The notes beneath the pieces were generated by a model. That model had not been told where the DNA came from. It worked only from the letters and a program-made list of their open reading frames with translations, and did no database searches. From Macquaria australasica (Eukaryota; Chordata; Actinopteri; Centrarchiformes; Percichthyidae), in NCBI GenBank assembly GCA_005408345.1, contig SEMN01000338.1:124001-188000 (forward strand): a DNA stretch of 64,000 nucleotides. The letters are read 5' to 3'. Of the stretch, positions 62,130 to 64,000 are shown piece by piece. A program made the translations under genes and the position numbers. Each line of letters starts with the position of its first letter. Positions within the stretch are counted from its first letter, which is position 1.

Positions 62130-64000
62130 CTATGACTTACCACAATATGCACATAAAATGCATATCAAACCAAAATGCTAAATAAATTACTTTAATTTAG
62201 GTGATACTATGCAAGATATTTGTATATAACTGTTACCAAATATAACACAAAAGTACTGTTCTGACATTGCTAAATACAGGAAGTCATTCTCAATGAGCTT
62301 ACCTTGTGCAAGGACGTGTTCCAGTGCTTCGGGTCAGTGATGTAGACTATTCACACCCAACCCCTGCTCAGTCAGCATTACTCCCCACACCTGGCAGCTC
62401 ACAGAACATGTGCCCTGGAAGTCCTGGCACCTGCCCCACGAGTGGCCTGTCGGTGACGGCGAATGCTTGAAGAGGCCAGATAGAAATTACAGTGCACGGT
62501 GACAGGCCTGCTCTGTGTACGGTCTACCCTGTTTTGTATTGCCCCCTTATTGTCACACACCCAGGGCTCAGTGTTTCCATTGTTCCCTCTCTGGTCCTCA
62601 ACCCCACGCTGCCTAAAGAGGCTGCAGCTCTGTTAGCCGAAGCCCGGGTGACATCAGCTGGTATTTTTTGCCCACCCCGAGGCGCTCTCAGGTCGCCCTG
62701 CAATCCTTCACATTCCTGCAGGTTTGACACTTTCTTATATAAAGGCAATACATCAAGGGGAAGGAATTTCTGTCCAGTAAAAAGTTGTACGAAGTGGCAA
62801 AGTAAAATATAAGATGGTGTGAAATGTAGAGAGAAATATAATACTGATCAACATGTAAGGAAATCTATCCACTTTTTAGACTTACAAAAAGGTCATAATC
62901 TTACATAAGTCATATTTAATGAAGTGAGTATAAACCCAGGCTCTTGTGTGTAGTAAACACAGTTATAATTTAGAAAATGAATTTAGCCATGCCATTATGT
63001 AACCATAATATCTATATGTATAGTAGTTAAACATAGACATTTCCTTTGATCAAACAAATTAATGAAGTGATTTCATTGATATTTGAAAAATTAATAATTC
63101 ACTGGGGAGAGAGACAGGCCACATCTAACATATCATATCTGTAGTATTTATACCTTAACAGAGAGAAAAATTCTGCTCCATTCACGACACTGAGAAATCC
63201 AGAAATGAACCAAAAATGAAATTGCTCAAAACTTGGAAATGCTTGACAGTGATTGAGCTGGCTGAAATGGGCTTACACGGCACATTTGGTAATTTGCACA
63301 CCTACCTGCTCTTCAGAGCAGTACAATTACAGAGTGTCTCGGGGGCCGTCACTGCCCCGACTGCACCCAAGCTGCTTCCCTCTCCCACTGCCCTGCTCGG
63401 CGGCCGAGGTGCTAGCGTGAAATGGCTGTTAATTCCTTCTGCTATCTGTCCCGCACAGAGCCTGTTTTAAGCCTTCATATGAATCTTTTGCCTGCCGAAA
63501 AAATATAAGGAATGAGGAAATCAGAAAGTGAAAAAACAGAGTAAGCCACTAGAAATGAAAACATCAAACAAGTATGAATGCAAAATAGCATGAACCTAGC
63601 ATTTTCCCACCATCAATGAGATTTAATGAGTATTCCACCTTCTGGCACCAACCATAGAGAAACAAACAGAATGAAGAAATAACAATTCAGAAATAACTGA
63701 TAAAAGACAATCACGACTAAGAAAGAGTTTGTCAGTAATGCTGCATGTTTGACTTCTCTTACTTTGCCAACGTGTACGCTGCTTTTATTCCAAGGTTTCA
63801 TCAGGAGCCTTGAGCTATGTCTTGTCAAGTTGTAAGAAAATATATGATGCGAGTGTTTGTGTAGATTCAGTTCTGAACATAGTCCAACCAGATCCACCTT
63901 GATCATTGCAAAGCTGTCTTGAATCTTACGACACTGAACACAACTTTGGTTGCCATCATCAGAAGACTGTTCCAAGTTTTAACAATCTACTGTATGTCTC
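62130..64000. other. Non-coding stretch, GC-richer in two blocks
   Basis: About 62280-62760 and 63215-63500 are GC-richer than the rest and complex. The 106-codon frame at 62492-62812 has no recognisable domain and is paired with an open minus frame. The last 400 bases hold a 120-codon minus frame (63613-63975) with a hydrophobic end and no motif. No gene is called. Confidence 0.45.

Noticed and set aside
62492..62812. 106-codon plus-strand frame
   Set aside because: No domain or upstream signal. The opposite strand is open over the same bases, so GC-rich composition explains it.
1..64000. CRISPR array, bacterial operons, rRNA or tRNA genes
   Set aside because: No regularly spaced repeats, no dense long frames with ribosome sites and no rRNA or tRNA structure were found. 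The repeat content is that of a fish genome.

Overview
The window reads as teleost fish nuclear DNA, most likely from a percomorph. It is AT-rich and has no bacterial-style gene packing. It carries CT/GT, TG and TTTG microsatellites and several interspersed repeats that I recognise from memory as common in spiny-rayed fish genomes. No database could be consulted, so family names rest on recall and the structural claims (terminal repeats, target-site duplications, nesting) rest on the bases themselves.

No functional protein-coding gene can be supported. The longest open frame is 171 codons (27900-28415), and none of the open frames shows a recognisable complete domain. The only coding-like homology I recognise is a decayed, frameshifted fragment of a hAT-like transposase at 8597-8874. 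The window is best described as intergenic or long-intron sequence built from single-copy non-coding DNA and dead transposable elements.

Region by region. 1-12.6 kb: single-copy DNA, one retrotransposon 3' tail (5251-5371), a probable MITE (5811-6454), a CT/GT microsatellite and the transposase relic. 12.6-21 kb: an antisense copy of a fish interspersed repeat (12640-12890), a 412-bp MITE with 28-bp terminal inverted repeats (14478-14889), and single-copy DNA with conserved-element-like blocks. 21-27 kb: a 615-bp solo LTR with a perfect 5-bp target-site duplication (20993-21607), then a hAT-type MITE inserted at the start of one of two direct repeat copies (25766-26330), then an antisense retrotransposon tail. 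27-38 kb: mostly featureless DNA with a purine-rich tract, a (TG)30 microsatellite and a possible two-exon small ORF. 38.5-39.9 kb: a DNA-transposon-like element split by a retrotransposon 3' end with a (TGATTC)n tail. 40-48 kb: single-copy DNA with conserved-element-like blocks, an E-box hairpin and a candidate microexon. 48-64 kb: two copies of one foldback element (48448-49018 and 61725-62129), the sense partner of the 12.6-kb repeat (50920-51415), a further fish repeat (56820-57368) and GC-richer single-copy stretches.

There is no operon or pathway here. The parts with most information are the transposon structures, which record insertion order, and a few single-copy blocks that could be distal regulatory elements. 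Those blocks are inference only, because conservation cannot be measured from one sequence.
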